A DNA stretch of 64,000 bases from Bacillaceae bacterium IKA-2 (GCA_031761875.1 CP134492.1:2728001-2792000); one strand, 5' to 3'. Counted from the first letter of the stretch, positions 37,087-46,125 are shown. Translations and numbers: made by a program. The notes: generated from the letters alone by a model not told the origin.

Positions 37087-38747
37087 ATCCGAATATCTAC
37101 TCCTTGATATGGCTTGGGTGATGGGTAAAACGAATTGCCACGCGCTAGTTGTTTCTGAGCGTCCTTATTACCTATTACTGACTTTGGTTGTGTCCATCTG
37201 ATAGATGAGAGCTGGTAATTAAGCTCTGCTAAAGCATCCTTTAAAATAGGTTGAAGCGCCCCAATCAGATTTACTGGCTTTTGATTTTCATTAATGACAT
37301 GAAGAGAAACAATTCGATTTTGAATTTGTACATCAATAATTGTTTCTGCTAGCGTTTCAAGATTTAGATAAAATAAAACTCTACAATGATCTGGGTTAAG
37401 GCTGCCATTATTTTGCTTTTTTCCCTCCCATTGTAAAGTTAAATCTGTATCCAACCCAAATAAATTCAGCGGCATTGAAACGATATGGTGAGCAATCGGA
37501 CCTTCTTGGTGAACTGATAATAATTGTTGACCTGTAATTCGGTTTAAGAGAGAATCGATTTTATCCTTGAATTGAGTAGGTAATGATTGCTGCTGCGCTT
37601 GAATAAGCAGTGCCTTTAACTGCAACAGCACTGTTCCATTGATATTTTCAGATCGATTTAGAAATCCAAGCAGATCTCTTTCATAATTATAACCAATCCG
37701 ATCTAATACCCTCGAAAACTGCTTCGCGACTGATTCTTCAGAAGCAAGATTTTGCAGCATTCCTAATTGATTTTCTTTTGCCACCAACGCAAGAATTTGT
37801 TGTAATGAACGCTCCCCGTTCTCTCCTTTTTGCCAAACAACTTTAGCTAAGAGCTCTGTTATTTGACCTTTATTAAGATGTGAAAGGATCTCATCCTTTG
37901 TAAGTGTTGGCCAGGCTTGCCTTAATTGTTCTTCCGTTTCTTTTACTACCATTTCCCTAAAATGAGTCATGAGCTGCTGAGGTGTTGTTTGTTTTTCAAC
38001 AATACCTAATTTTTGAAGATCATTATGAGCCTGGCTAAACTGAACTGATCCAGGTTCTGCTTTCAAAAAGACTTTTAGCAATTCAACAATTTGATTCTGA
38101 TCGACTTTAATATTAGCCTCCGACAAAATTGTTTGCACAGTTTGTTGCAATTTCAATAAAGATGGATTTTTTTCTGCTCCCGCTGCCAATAGCTGGTCTA
38201 ACTCCCGAAGTTGACTAGACAGGTCTCGACCTTCAATTATACTTTGCGCTCCTAAAAAAGCTGTTGCTGTAATGGGCAAACTTCTTTCAAGTAGAAACTG
38301 CAAAGCAGCTAAACCACGGTTATTAGCCATACCTAGCTGTTTTATAATTTCCCCACCTCGAAAAACATGCTCCTTCGAAAAAGGAATCTCTTGTTTTGCT
38401 AAGTGGTTAACAACCATTTCATTTATCCTCGAGTTGGCAATCCCTAACTGCCTTAACACACTTTCGCCGTCTTTCCCCTTCCCCTGCTCACCAGCCGCGT
38501 CAATCACTTTTAAAGTAGGAATCCCTTCTCCTGTCTGTACTTGAAACCAATAACGGTTTCCAGCTGATAATGCCACCTCTAGTTTAGCAGTTAAAGTTAT
38601 TTGTCCTTGCTGTAACGAAGCTAGTTGTCCTGGGTAAAGTTTTAATATTTTTCCGTTAAAAATTTGTCCAGGAATTAATGATACGGTTTTTTGATGAATC
38701 GGGTCCAAACCTTTTACTAAAGAATTAACAATATTTGTTTGAAACAT
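37083..38747 (-). CDS. FliK-like hypothetical protein (YlqG)
   Basis: The 554-residue protein is Gln- and Leu-rich, helical, and without membrane segments. The C-terminal part (LTLQWEGKKQNNGSLNPDH, LFYLNLETLAETIIDVQIQ, AELNYQLSSIRW) resembles the Flg_hook domain of hook-length proteins. The ATG at 38747 lies 9 bases after AAGGTGGTG; a GTG at 38762 is on that site. It overlaps an FlhB-tail gene, the natural partner of a FliK domain. Role inferred. Confidence 0.85.
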   Translation of the reverse strand: MFQTNIVNSLVKGLDPIHQKTVSLIPGQIFNGKILKLYPGQLASLQQGQITLTAKLEVALSAGNRYWFQVQTGEGIPTLKVIDAAGEQGKGKDGESVLRQLGIANSRINEMVVNHLAKQEIPFSKEHVFRGGEIIKQLGMANNRGLAALQFLLERSLPITATAFLGAQSIIEGRDLSSQLRELDQLLAAGAEKNPSLLKLQQTVQTILSEANIKVDQNQIVELLKVFLKAEPGSVQFSQAHNDLQKLGIVEKQTTPQQLMTHFREMVVKETEEQLRQAWPTLTKDEILSHLNKGQITELLAKVVWQKGENGERSLQQILALVAKENQLGMLQNLASEESVAKQFSRVLDRIGYNYERDLLGFLNRSENINGTVLLQLKALLIQAQQQSLPTQFKDKIDSLLNRITGQQLLSVHQEGPIAHHIVSMPLNLFGLDTDLTLQWEGKKQNNGSLNPDHCRVLFYLNLETLAETIIDVQIQNRIVSLHVINENQKPVNLIGALQPILKDALAELNYQLSSIRWTQPKSVIGNKDAQKQLARGNSFYPSPKPYQGVDIRI

Positions 38748-38769
38748 AATTTTATTCACCACCTTATTT

Positions 38770-38875
38770 AAAAAAGTTGGTTAGGTATGTAAAAAAAATT
38801 ATACCTTGGTATTCTCTTGACTATTGACTTTGCTTTTACTTTCCAACTAACCAACTAAGTACTAACTAACTTTTT
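38770..38875. repeat. Family D palindromic repeat between rnhB and ylqG
   Basis: AGTTGGTTAG (38775-38784) and CTAACCAACT (38847-38856) are perfect 10-base inverted arms. The right arm is preceded by TTGACTTTGCTTTTACTTTCC, close to a stretch in the element at 46568-46706. It fills the gap between the genes. Confidence 0.55.
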
Positions 38876-39655
38876 TTAAAATAGTTTATTTGTGATCACT
38901 TCTCGGACAGGAGCAAAAGATTTACGATGCTCCTCGCAAATCCCATACTCTTGGATTGCTATTAAATGTTCACGAGTACCATAGCCCATATGCCTCTCAA
39001 AACCATAGTGAGGGAACTGTTCAGCTAATTGTTCCATATACCGGTCCCTAGTTACTTTCGCGATGATAGAGCCAGCTGCAATAGAAATACTTTTATTATC
39101 CCCTTTAATTATCGATGATTGGTTAATTGGTATAGTAAGTTGCATTGCATCAATTAATAAATGATCTGGTACAACAGCCAAGTCTCTTATCGCTTTTTCC
39201 ATTGCTAGTTTTGTAGCTTGATAAATATTAATTCGGTCTATTTCGGTAGACTCGACAAAGCCTATCCCAATGGAAATAGCTTCAGCATAAATTTTTTGAT
39301 AATAATCTTCACGATTTATTTTTGTTACTTTTTTAGAATCCGTCAGACCTAATAACAAAAAATCTTTTGGTAAAATAACTGCTGCTGCTACAACTGGCCC
39401 CGCTAAAGGACCTCTACCAACTTCGTCAATTCCAGCTATATATGAAGTTCCATTCCCCCAGAGATTTTGCTCGTATTTTGACATTTCTTTAAATTGAGAT
39501 TCTAATTTTTTTTGTTTATCTTTATTAATTAACCATTTTGTGTACTGTTTTTGAATCCCTTTTCTTTCATCACTTTTTATATCATTTAACAAGTCTTCAC
39601 TAATTTCTAACTTATTTTGAAGTAATTTAGCAATTTCTTTAATTGATCTTTTCAT
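38876..39655 (-). CDS. rnhB: Ribonuclease HII
   Basis: RNase HII removes ribonucleotides from DNA and RNA primers. The catalytic motifs are GIDEVGRGPLAG (Asp77, Glu78), GLTDSKKV and LLIDAMQL. Starting at the ATG at 39655 gives 259 residues, near the B. subtilis length, but ribosome sites are weak and in-frame ATGs at 39673 and 39682 are possible. A terminator separates it from rbgA. Confidence 0.93.
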   Translation of the reverse strand: MKRSIKEIAKLLQNKLEISEDLLNDIKSDERKGIQKQYTKWLINKDKQKKLESQFKEMSKYEQNLWGNGTSYIAGIDEVGRGPLAGPVVAAAVILPKDFLLLGLTDSKKVTKINREDYYQKIYAEAISIGIGFVESTEIDRINIYQATKLAMEKAIRDLAVVPDHLLIDAMQLTIPINQSSIIKGDNKSISIAAGSIIAKVTRDRYMEQLAEQFPHYGFERHMGYGTREHLIAIQEYGICEEHRKSFAPVREVITNKLF

Positions 39656-39751
39656 TATCTCACATTCTTTCATTTCAGACATTGTTAACTATATTATCGA
39701 CAATCTCATGCTCATTATTAAATTATGTGCTCAAGATTGTCTTTAAACAAC

Positions 39752-39777
39752 AAAAAAGCACGCTATACTGCGCGTGC
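39752..39777 (-). terminator. Intrinsic terminator downstream of rbgA
   Basis: On the minus strand GCACGC and GCGTGC form a 6 bp GC stem around GCAGTATA, followed by TTTTTT. It begins 11 bases after the rbgA stop and ends the lepB-rbgA transcript. Confidence 0.85.
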
Positions 39778-39787
39778 CAAACTGTTA

Positions 39788-40636
39788 TTATTTGGGTTTC
39801 TCTAATGAAATTTTACCGATTTTACACGAACGAAATTCTCTAATAATTAACTCTGCCGCTCGATCGTAATCGATATAGCCACCACTAATTAGTAAGCCTC
39901 TATTTCTACCAATAGCATCAAATAGCTCGATTACATCTTCGTTTATTTCTGAAAGTTTAAACCGATCCATTAAAAGTTTTGGGTACTCTTTCTTTAAATA
40001 TTTAAGTAAAAATACAGCTATGTCTTGATAATCAAGAATTTCATCTTTAATCGCTCCAGTAGCTGCTAATCGGTACCCCACTAACTGATCTTCAAATTTT
40101 GGCCAGAGTATTCCTGGTGTATCTAATAATTCTAATTCACTACCTACCTTAATCCACTGTTGCCGTTTGGTAATTCCAGGTCTATCACCTGTTTTGGCAA
40201 TTCTCTTATTAGCTAAGCGGTTGATTAAGGTTGACTTTCCAACATTAGGAATCCCTAAAATTAATGCTCTAATCGCTCTTGGATTCATTCCTTTTGCTTT
40301 CCATTTTTCTAATAAATTAACAGCAAGTTCTTTTGCAAGTGTCGGAATTTTTTCCGCTCCCTTACCTGATTGGGAGTCAATAGGAATTACTTTAAAGCCT
40401 TGTTCTTGAAAAAATTGACACCATTTTGTTGTCAGTATAGGATCAGCTAAATCAGCTTTATTAAGCAAAATGAGTCTCGGCTTATGGCTAACTAGTTCAT
40501 CGATCATTGGGTTTCTTGAAGCAAGAGGAACCCTTGCATCAACTAATTCAATTACTACATCAATTAGTTTTAATTTTTCCGTTACTTCACGACGGGCTTT
40601 AGCCATATGACCAGGAAACCATTGTATCGTCGTCAT
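39788..40636 (-). CDS. rbgA: Ribosome biogenesis GTPase RbgA (YlqF)
   Basis: RbgA is a circularly permuted GTPase needed for late 50S assembly. The motif order is permuted: G4 LLNKADLAD comes before G1 [14 protein letters not shown] and G3 DTPGILWP. The N-terminus [14 protein letters not shown] is diagnostic. Length 282 residues. It follows lepB by 8 bases. Confidence 0.96.
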   Translation of the reverse strand: MTTIQWFPGHMAKARREVTEKLKLIDVVIELVDARVPLASRNPMIDELVSHKPRLILLNKADLADPILTTKWCQFFQEQGFKVIPIDSQSGKGAEKIPTLAKELAVNLLEKWKAKGMNPRAIRALILGIPNVGKSTLINRLANKRIAKTGDRPGITKRQQWIKVGSELELLDTPGILWPKFEDQLVGYRLAATGAIKDEILDYQDIAVFLLKYLKKEYPKLLMDRFKLSEINEDVIELFDAIGRNRGLLISGGYIDYDRAAELIIREFRSCKIGKISLEKPK

Positions 40637-40644
40637 TATTCCAC

Positions 40645-41220
40645 CTACTTTGCGATTCTAATTTCAGAAAAGGGCCAAAAAATTACATTAGCACTTCCTA
40701 CAACGCTGTCATAAGAGATAAATCCAATATGACGGCTATCTTTACTATGCTGTCTATTATCCCCTAATACGAATAAATGCCCTTCAGGAACAACATCAAT
40801 TCCTGTAAAGTCCTCTAACGTAAAATCACCTGTAAACGGTAAACTATAAGCATCTTTTTGGTACTCTGTTTGGTACTCTGCCAAGTAAAGCTCTTCAACA
40901 AGTTGTCCATTTAGATATAACTCATCATTTTCGTAGGCAATCGAATCTCCAGGCAAGCCGATTACTCGTTTTATATAGTCTTTTTCTGATGTTGCATGAA
41001 AAACAATAATATCAAATCGTTCTGGCTTACTTATTGTATAGCCAATTTTATTTACAATTAAACGATCACTATTTTGAAGCGTCGGCATCATTGATTCTCC
41101 ATCAACAACAATAGGAGCAAACAAGAAATAACGAATCATAAAAGCGAGTAATAACGCGATCAAAACGGCTTTCAACCATTCCCACGATTCACTTTTCACG
41201 GTAGACATATATGTATCCAT
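40645..41220 (-). CDS. lepB: Type I signal peptidase
   Basis: The enzyme cleaves signal peptides of secreted proteins. One N-terminal membrane segment (about residues 15-35) is followed by the catalytic serine motif GESMMPTL (Ser43) and the lysine motif [12 protein letters not shown] (Lys84), and by [14 protein letters not shown]. Length 191 residues, the Sip type. The start is ATG at 41220 or the in-frame ATG at 41208. A TATAAT lies about 30 bases upstream. Tandem repeats separate it from rplS. Confidence 0.95.
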   Translation of the reverse strand: MDTYMSTVKSESWEWLKAVLIALLLAFMIRYFLFAPIVVDGESMMPTLQNSDRLIVNKIGYTISKPERFDIIVFHATSEKDYIKRVIGLPGDSIAYENDELYLNGQLVEELYLAEYQTEYQKDAYSLPFTGDFTLEDFTGIDVVPEGHLFVLGDNRQHSKDSRHIGFISYDSVVGSANVIFWPFSEIRIAK

Positions 41221-41247
41221 CCCCCATTACCTAATAGTTATACAGTT

Positions 41248-41253
41248 ATTATA
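41248..41253 (-). promoter_or_regulatory. Candidate -10 box for lepB
   Basis: A perfect TATAAT lies 28 bases before lepB on the minus strand, between lepB and the repeats. No good -35 is seen at 16-18 bases. Confidence 0.35.
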
Positions 41254-41292
41254 ACTCATTAACCATTACGGTAAAATATTAATTATAAGTAA

Positions 41293-41565
41293 GAAAAGCG
41301 CAAGCGCCTTGATAGCTGCGAGTATATTGGAGACTTAGCATAAAGAGGCGTTCTTTGCCTCTGCATGCTAAGTTGAAATATTCGAGAAGCTAGGTGCTGA
41401 AGCTAGACAATGAAAAGCGCAAGCGCCTTGATAGCTGCGAGTATATTGGAGACTTAGCATAAAGAGGCGCTCTTTGCCTCTGCATGCTAAGTTGAAATAT
41501 TCGAGATGCTAGGCGCTTGCGCTAGACAAAGAAAAGCGCAAGCGCCTTGATAGCTTCGAGTATAG
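41293..41565. repeat. Family A tandem repeat: two 119 bp units and a truncated third
   Basis: Units start at 41293, 41412 and 41531 with GAAAAGCGCAAGCGCC and end with GCTAGACAA. The two full units differ at only a few positions. Each can fold: GTATATT, CTTAGCAT and GAGGC pair with GCCTC, ATGCTAAG and AATATTC, separated by constant internal loops. At the unit junction GGCGCTTGCGCT (41512) pairs perfectly with AGCGCAAGCGCC (41535). Confidence 0.85.
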
Positions 41566-41586
41566 AAATGTTTCCTTTTGTTTAAG

Positions 41587-41616
41587 AAAAAAAGGAGCTT
41601 GATAAATCAAGCTCCT
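41587..41616 (-). terminator. Intrinsic terminator downstream of rplS
   Basis: AGGAGCTTGA and TCAAGCTCCT form a perfect 10 bp stem with a TTTA loop, followed on the minus strand by six T residues. It lies 13 bases after the rplS stop. Confidence 0.92.
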
Positions 41617-41629
41617 TTTTACTAATTGA

Positions 41630-41974
41630 TTATCGGATTTCTTTAATACGAGCTGCTTTTCCACGAAGAGCGCGTAAGTAGTACAATTTAGCACGACGGA
41701 CTTTACCACGACGCATCACTTCGATCAATTCGATCTTCGGTGAATGTAATGGGAATGTACGTTCAACACCTACTCCGTAAGAAATCTTACGTGCAATAAA
41801 AGTTTCACTAACACCTGAACCGCGGCGTTTAATTACAACACCTTCAAATAACTGAATACGCTCACGAGTTCCCTCAACAACTTTTACGTGTATACGTAAA
41901 GTGTCTCCAGGGCGGAAAGCTGGGATTTCAGAATTTAATTGCTGTTTAGTCAATTCTCTAATAATATTGTTCAT
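41630..41974 (-). CDS. rplS: 50S ribosomal protein L19
   Basis: L19 sits at the 30S-50S interface. The 114 residues include [32 protein letters not shown] and the basic C-terminus [29 protein letters not shown] precedes the start. An L19-type leader and own promoter lie upstream, and a strong terminator follows, so it is a separate transcription unit. Confidence 0.98.
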   Translation of the reverse strand: MNNIIRELTKQQLNSEIPAFRPGDTLRIHVKVVEGTRERIQLFEGVVIKRRGSGVSETFIARKISYGVGVERTFPLHSPKIELIEVMRRGKVRRAKLYYLRALRGKAARIKEIR

Positions 41975-41989
41975 GTATTGTTCACTCCT

Positions 41990-42040
41990 TCCCTATCAGA
42001 TGCTCATCACAAAATGGTCTTTGCAGCGGAACATCTTAAT
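41990..42040 (-). ncRNA. L19 leader (autoregulatory 5' UTR of rplS)
   Basis: The leader reads AAGATGTTCCGCTGC, a variable middle, then GCATCTGATAGGGAAGGAG next to the ribosome site. AGATG and CATCT pair, and the TTCCGCTGC and CTGATAGGGAAGGAG blocks match the L19 leader known upstream of rplS in Bacilli. It probably senses free L19. Identification is from memory of the motif. Confidence 0.7.
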
Positions 42041-42063
42041 TACTGGCATAAGCCACAAAGAGT

Positions 42064-42092
42064 ATAATACCATACTGTACTCATTGATACAA
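42064..42092 (-). promoter_or_regulatory. SigA-type promoter of rplS
   Basis: TTGTAT and TATTAT are separated by 17 bases, starting transcription near 42056 just before the L19 leader and about 35 bases after the trmD stop. Confidence 0.6.
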
Positions 42093-42126
42093 GTCTAGAT
42101 TTTATTTTTTCCAGTTTGGATGAAAT

Positions 42127-42879
42127 TCATTCTTTACTAACGTATTTTTCTTTTAAGTCTTTTAGCCACACTTTTTCTTCCTTCGAAAAAGTGCGCGCTT
42201 CAAGAAGATCCGGTCTTCTCTCTAGAGTTCTTTTAAGTGATTGTTGGTGACGCCACTCGTTTATATTTTTATGGTGTCCACTTATAAGAACATCCGGAAC
42301 TTTCATACCCCGAAAATCAACTGGGCGTGTGTAATGAGGATATTCTAATAGTCCTGTGCTAAAAGAATCTGTTATCGCTGATGTTTCGTTACCTAACACT
42401 CCAGGTAGCAAGCGTGTGACACTATCAATAATGACCATTGCTCCTAGCTCACCGCCAGTTAGAACAAAGTCGCCAATAGATATTTCATCAGTAACCAGAT
42501 GCTCACGAATACGCTCATCATACCCCTCATAATGGCCGCAAATAAAAATGAGTTGATCACAACTGGCTAATTCTTCTGCCTTTTTTTGAGTATAACGCTG
42601 ACCTTGTGGACATAACAAAATTACTTTACTATTTTTAGCAGCAGGAACCTGCTTCGTTATCGCTTCAACAGCATCAAAAATTGGTTGTGGTGTCAGTATC
42701 ATGCCACCGCCACCCCCATACGGATAGTCATCGACCTTTAGATGCTTATTTTCAGTGAAATCACGAAAATCAACGACATTATATGAGACGAGTTTTTTTT
42801 CTTCAGCTTTCTTCAAAATAGAATTGCCTAAAACTCCCGCAAACATTTCTGGAAATAGGGTTAAAATTTCAAATCTCAT
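42127..42879 (-). CDS. trmD: tRNA (guanine37-N1)-methyltransferase TrmD
   Basis: TrmD methylates G37 of tRNAs and prevents frameshifting. The SPOUT knot motifs [29 protein letters not shown] and [13 protein letters not shown] are complete. Length 250 residues. It lies 2 bases after rimM. A SigA promoter for rplS follows it. Confidence 0.97.
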   Translation of the reverse strand: MRFEILTLFPEMFAGVLGNSILKKAEEKKLVSYNVVDFRDFTENKHLKVDDYPYGGGGGMILTPQPIFDAVEAITKQVPAAKNSKVILLCPQGQRYTQKKAEELASCDQLIFICGHYEGYDERIREHLVTDEISIGDFVLTGGELGAMVIIDSVTRLLPGVLGNETSAITDSFSTGLLEYPHYTRPVDFRGMKVPDVLISGHHKNINEWRHQQSLKRTLERRPDLLEARTFSKEEKVWLKDLKEKYVSKE

Positions 42880-42881
42880 TG

Positions 42882-43400
42882 TTATTCAAGTCCATCGATT
42901 AACTGAATAGTAATTTTTTTCCCTTTTAAGTCTACATCTTTAACGACTTGCTCAATGTAAGGTATTAGCAAATCCTTGCCACCGTTTATTCGTTGGATAA
43001 CCCAAACATCATTTGCACCAGTTGCGATTATTTCTTTAACCTGCCCTAACTCTTCCCCTTCTTCTGTTGCCACATCACAACCAACAATTTCATGATAATA
43101 AAATTCTTCTTCCGCTAATTCAGTAAGTTGATCTTCTGTTATTCGTAAAATACCGCCTTTAAATGCTTGGACATCATTCATGTTTGGATAATTTTCAAAC
43201 GTTAGTAATTCGAAATTTTTATGTTGGCGATAACTAGCTATTGTTAACGGCAAATTCCCTGAAAAATTTGGATGTTCTAAATAAACGATCGCACCGACTT
43301 CAAATCTTTCATCAGCAAAGTCCGTCGTCGAAATAACTCGAACTTCTCCTTTAATTCCATGTGTATTAACAACTTTTCCTACATTAAACCATTTTGGCAT
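42882..43400 (-). CDS. rimM: Ribosome maturation factor RimM
   Basis: RimM assists maturation of the 30S head. The N-terminal domain begins [19 protein letters not shown] and the C-terminal PRC barrel shows [18 protein letters not shown] and [10 protein letters not shown]. Length 172 residues. Its start overlaps the ylqD stop by one base. Confidence 0.96.
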   Translation of the reverse strand: MPKWFNVGKVVNTHGIKGEVRVISTTDFADERFEVGAIVYLEHPNFSGNLPLTIASYRQHKNFELLTFENYPNMNDVQAFKGGILRITEDQLTELAEEEFYYHEIVGCDVATEEGEELGQVKEIIATGANDVWVIQRINGGKDLLIPYIEQVVKDVDLKGKKITIQLIDGLE

Positions 43401-43813
43401 TAATTTTCCCTGCCTCCTTCACGAATTTCAGTAACAACACCGTCTTTAATAATAATTTCTTGACTATTAAAAACACTGTTCCAATCATCTCCAACCTTTA
43501 AGTCAGATAATGTCTCAATCGTTTGTTCTTTTATTTCGGTTCCTATTTGAAGTTCATTTAACTGATTGATTTGAAAATCAATAATCTTAGCTTTATCATT
43601 CCGTTCTTTTATTTCTTTATTAAAAGAAGATTTAAGGGTATTTTGATATTCAAAGTTGTTTTTACTGGCTTTTAGTTTTTTATGTAATTGAAATTCTAAT
43701 TGTTTAATTTCCTTTAGAACTTGTTTTTTTTGTTTAAGAAAATCATCCCACATCGATTGTTTCCTGTTCTCAGTCAACACTTGCTTAACAACAACTTTTT
43801 TTATGATTTTCAT
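43400..43813 (-). CDS. ylqD: YlqD family protein
   Basis: This 137-residue protein begins MKIIKKVVVKQVLTENRKQ, has a coiled-coil middle (about 25-85) and a C-terminal strand-rich end (VGDDWNSVFNSQEIIIKDG). YlqD has no settled function. Two adjacent ATGs (43813, 43816) follow GGGGTG. It sits between khpA and rimM, in the B. subtilis order. A terminator-like hairpin precedes it. Confidence 0.88.
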   Translation of the reverse strand: MKIIKKVVVKQVLTENRKQSMWDDFLKQKKQVLKEIKQLEFQLHKKLKASKNNFEYQNTLKSSFNKEIKERNDKAKIIDFQINQLNELQIGTEIKEQTIETLSDLKVGDDWNSVFNSQEIIIKDGVVTEIREGGREN

Positions 43814-43855
43814 CATGCACCCCATTTTACTTTGAATAAAATTTGGCTCATAGTT

Positions 43856-43888
43856 AAAAAGGGCAGAGGTTATCCCTCTTGCCCTTTA
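43856..43888 (-). terminator. Terminator-like hairpin overlapping the khpA stop
   Basis: AAAGGGCA/TGCCCTTT and GAGG/CCTC arms form a 12 bp stem with one bulged base, followed by a T-run on the minus strand. It overlaps the khpA stop codon and may attenuate transcription into ylqD-rimM-trmD. Confidence 0.7.
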
Positions 43889-44113
43889 AACTATTTCTAA
43901 ATTTATGCGCTTTTTATGATTTGCACCAGCTGCATAAACAACCGAGCGAATTGCTTTCGCAATTCTCCCTTGCTTACCAATAACTTTGCCCATATCAGAT
44001 GCATGGACTGATAGTTGTAAAGTCAAGGACTGCTCATGTTCAACTTCAGTTACATGAACATCTTCGGGATGATCAACAAGAGCCTTGGCAATTGTTTCAA
44101 CTAACTCTTTCAT
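43886..44113 (-). CDS. khpA: KhpA RNA-binding KH-domain protein (YlqC)
   Basis: KhpA is a small KH protein that binds RNA with KhpB. The GxxG loop is in MGKVIGKQGRIAKAIR. The ATG at 44113 lies behind AAGGGGAATG and gives 75 residues; an upstream in-frame codon at 44158 lacks support. It follows rpsP by 114 bases. Confidence 0.93.
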   Translation of the reverse strand: MKELVETIAKALVDHPEDVHVTEVEHEQSLTLQLSVHASDMGKVIGKQGRIAKAIRSVVYAAGANHKKRINLEIV

Positions 44114-44227
44114 TTTTATCATTCCCCTTACGTAATTAGTAAGAAGCTTAGAAAACAAAACATATCTTATTTTACTAAGTTTAACAATGCTTTATTTTCT
44201 TTGTAACAAACTCAAAATAATAAGTAA

Positions 44228-44500
44228 TTACTTTTCGTTTTTTGCATTGTGTAACTTTTCCATTAAACCAACTTTTGAGAAAAGGTTACGAACTGTGTCA
44301 GAAGGCTTAGCGCCTTCAAGCATCCATTTCAATGCCTTTTCTTCGTTAATCTTAAAAGCAACTGGATTAACTAAAGGATTGTAAGTGCCAATTTCCTCGA
44401 TAAAGCGACCATCACGTGGTGCACGAGAGCTAGCAACTACTACACGATAAAAAGGAGCTTTATTTGAACCTATACGTTTTAAACGAATTTTTACTGCCAT
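44228..44500 (-). CDS. rpsP: 30S ribosomal protein S16
   Basis: S16 is an early-assembling 30S protein. [20 protein letters not shown] and [11 protein letters not shown] are family motifs. Length 90 residues. TTTGGAGGTG precedes the ATG. A family A repeat separates it from ffh. Confidence 0.98.
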   Translation of the reverse strand: MAVKIRLKRIGSNKAPFYRVVVASSRAPRDGRFIEEIGTYNPLVNPVAFKINEEKALKWMLEGAKPSDTVRNLFSKVGLMEKLHNAKNEK

Positions 44501-44538
44501 TTGTGTTTCACCTCCAAATTTAATTCACACAATAAGCT

Positions 44539-44567
44539 ATACTATCATAAAATTCACTAGTTGAAAA
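44539..44567 (-). promoter_or_regulatory. Weak candidate promoter of rpsP
   Basis: TTTTCA and TAGTAT are 17 bases apart, each matching SigA consensus at four of six positions. It lies about 40 bases before rpsP and after the repeat, so it would free rpsP from ffh transcription. Confidence 0.35.
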
Positions 44568-44593
44568 CTAGTAAAGTAAAAAACTTTACAAAC

Positions 44594-44746
44594 GAAAAGC
44601 GAAAGCTCCTTGTTCAGCTGCGAGAATGTTGGAGACTTCCCATAAAGAGGCGTACTCTGCCTCTGCATGGAAAGTTGAAACATTCGAGAAGCTAGGCGCT
44701 GCAGCTAGACAAACGAAAAGCGAAAGCGCCTTGTTCAGCTAGACAG
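44594..44746. repeat. Family A repeat: one full and one truncated unit
   Basis: A unit of 121 bp starts GAAAAGCGAAAGC and ends GCTAGACAA, followed by a second unit cut after 32 bases. The hairpin body is kept, but both arms differ from the copies at 41293: GAATGTT/AACATTC instead of GTATATT/AATATTC, and CTTCCCAT/ATGGAAAG instead of CTTAGCAT/ATGCTAAG. Confidence 0.85.
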
Positions 44747-44767
44747 AGAAAAGAAAAAGCGACTCTG

Positions 44768-46114
44768 TTACATAAATGGGAGTTTAAACTTCCCTTTATT
44801 CTTGCCTTTTCCAGCCATTCCTGACATTTGTTTCATCATTTTTTTCATTTCATCAAATTGCTTAATAAGTCGATTTACTTCTTGAATCGAAGTCCCACTT
44901 CCTTTAGCAATTCTTTTTTTACGACTAGCATTTAAAAGTGTTGGATCATCTTTTTCTTTTTTGGTCATTGAACGAACAATAGCTTCAATATGCCCAATCT
45001 GTTTTTCATCAACTTGGGCGTTTTTCAAGCCCTTCATTTTATTGGCCCCAGGCATCATACCTAATAACTCATCAAGAGGACCCATATTACGGACTTGAGC
45101 TAATTGCTCGAGAAAATCGTCAAAAGTAATGTCTGCAGTACGCATTTTTTTTTCAAGCTCTCTGGCACGATCTTCATCAACTGTGCCCTGAGCTTTTTCA
45201 ATTAAGGTAAGCACATCACCCATACCTAGAATTCTTGAAGCCATCCGATCAGGATGAAACGGTTCTAGAGCATCTATTTTTTCACCCATACCAGCAAACT
45301 TTATCGGGGTGTTTGTAACTGCTTTTACTGAAAGGGCAGCACCACCACGTGTATCACCATCAAGTTTTGTCAAGATAACTCCAGTTATTCCGAGCTTCTC
45401 ATTAAAACTTTCAGCTATATTTACTGCATCTTGTCCTGTCATTGCATCAACAACAAGTAGGATTTCATCAGGACTCACGGCTTCTTTAATTTGCATTAAT
45501 TCAGCCATTAACGATTCATCAATGTGCAAGCGGCCTGCTGTATCAATTAGTACATAATCATGATGCTCTTCTTTTGCTTGAACAATCGCTTGTTTAGCTA
45601 TTTCAACCGGACTAACTTGATCACCTAATGAAAAAACAGGCATACTGAGTTGATTCCCTAAAGTTTCCAACTGCTTGATTGCCGCTGGACGATAAATATC
45701 TCCTGCTACAAGCAAAGGTTTACGGTTATGATTTTTTCTTAAATAGTTTGCAAGCTTTCCTGTTGTCGTTGTTTTACCTGCACCTTGCAGGCCTACCATC
45801 ATTACAACTGTTGGTGATTTTTTGGCAACAGCAATTTTGCTTTGCTCGCCACCCATCAATTTTGCAAGTTCTTCTTTTACTACTTTAATAACTTGTTGAC
45901 CTGGAGTTAAGCTTTTTAATACTTCCTGTCCAATAGCTCGTTCTTTAACAGTAGCAATAAAATTTTTAACAACTTTAAAGTTTACATCTGCTTCAAGTAA
46001 AGCAAGACGAACTTCACGCATCATCACTTTCACATCTTCTTCTGATACCTTACCTTTTCCTTTAATTTTACTTAAAGTACTTTGCAAGCGTTCAGCTAAA
46101 CCTTCAAATGCCAT
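44768..46114 (-). CDS. ffh: Signal recognition particle protein Ffh
   Basis: Ffh binds signal sequences and SRP RNA. The NG domain has the P-loop GLQGAGKTTTTGKLA near residue 107, DIYRPAAIKQL and DTAGR; the M domain has GMMPGANKMKG, GSGTSIQEVNRL and a Met-rich tail (MKKMMKQMSGMAG). Length 448 residues. It follows ylxM by 11 bases. Confidence 0.98.
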   Translation of the reverse strand: MAFEGLAERLQSTLSKIKGKGKVSEEDVKVMMREVRLALLEADVNFKVVKNFIATVKERAIGQEVLKSLTPGQQVIKVVKEELAKLMGGEQSKIAVAKKSPTVVMMVGLQGAGKTTTTGKLANYLRKNHNRKPLLVAGDIYRPAAIKQLETLGNQLSMPVFSLGDQVSPVEIAKQAIVQAKEEHHDYVLIDTAGRLHIDESLMAELMQIKEAVSPDEILLVVDAMTGQDAVNIAESFNEKLGITGVILTKLDGDTRGGAALSVKAVTNTPIKFAGMGEKIDALEPFHPDRMASRILGMGDVLTLIEKAQGTVDEDRARELEKKMRTADITFDDFLEQLAQVRNMGPLDELLGMMPGANKMKGLKNAQVDEKQIGHIEAIVRSMTKKEKDDPTLLNASRKKRIAKGSGTSIQEVNRLIKQFDEMKKMMKQMSGMAGKGKNKGKFKLPFM

Positions 46115-46125
46115 GTAATCGCCTC

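Larger units (their letters stand above)
41221..41629. other. lepB-rplS intergenic region (409 bases)
   Basis: Contains, in plus order, the lepB -10 box, two complete and one truncated family A tandem units, and the rplS terminator. No ORF is credible here. Confidence 0.7.

Noticed and set aside
41293-41565. CRISPR array
   Set aside because: Units are 119 bp and contiguous, without distinct spacers, and no cas genes are present.
41509-41709. Minus-strand ORF running from rplS into the repeat
   Set aside because: It crosses the rplS terminator and a repeat and is a shadow of L19.
42119-42132. Further family C repeat end at the trmD stop (ATGAAATTCATTC)
   Set aside because: It matches one end only, overlaps coding sequence, and no partner end was found nearby.
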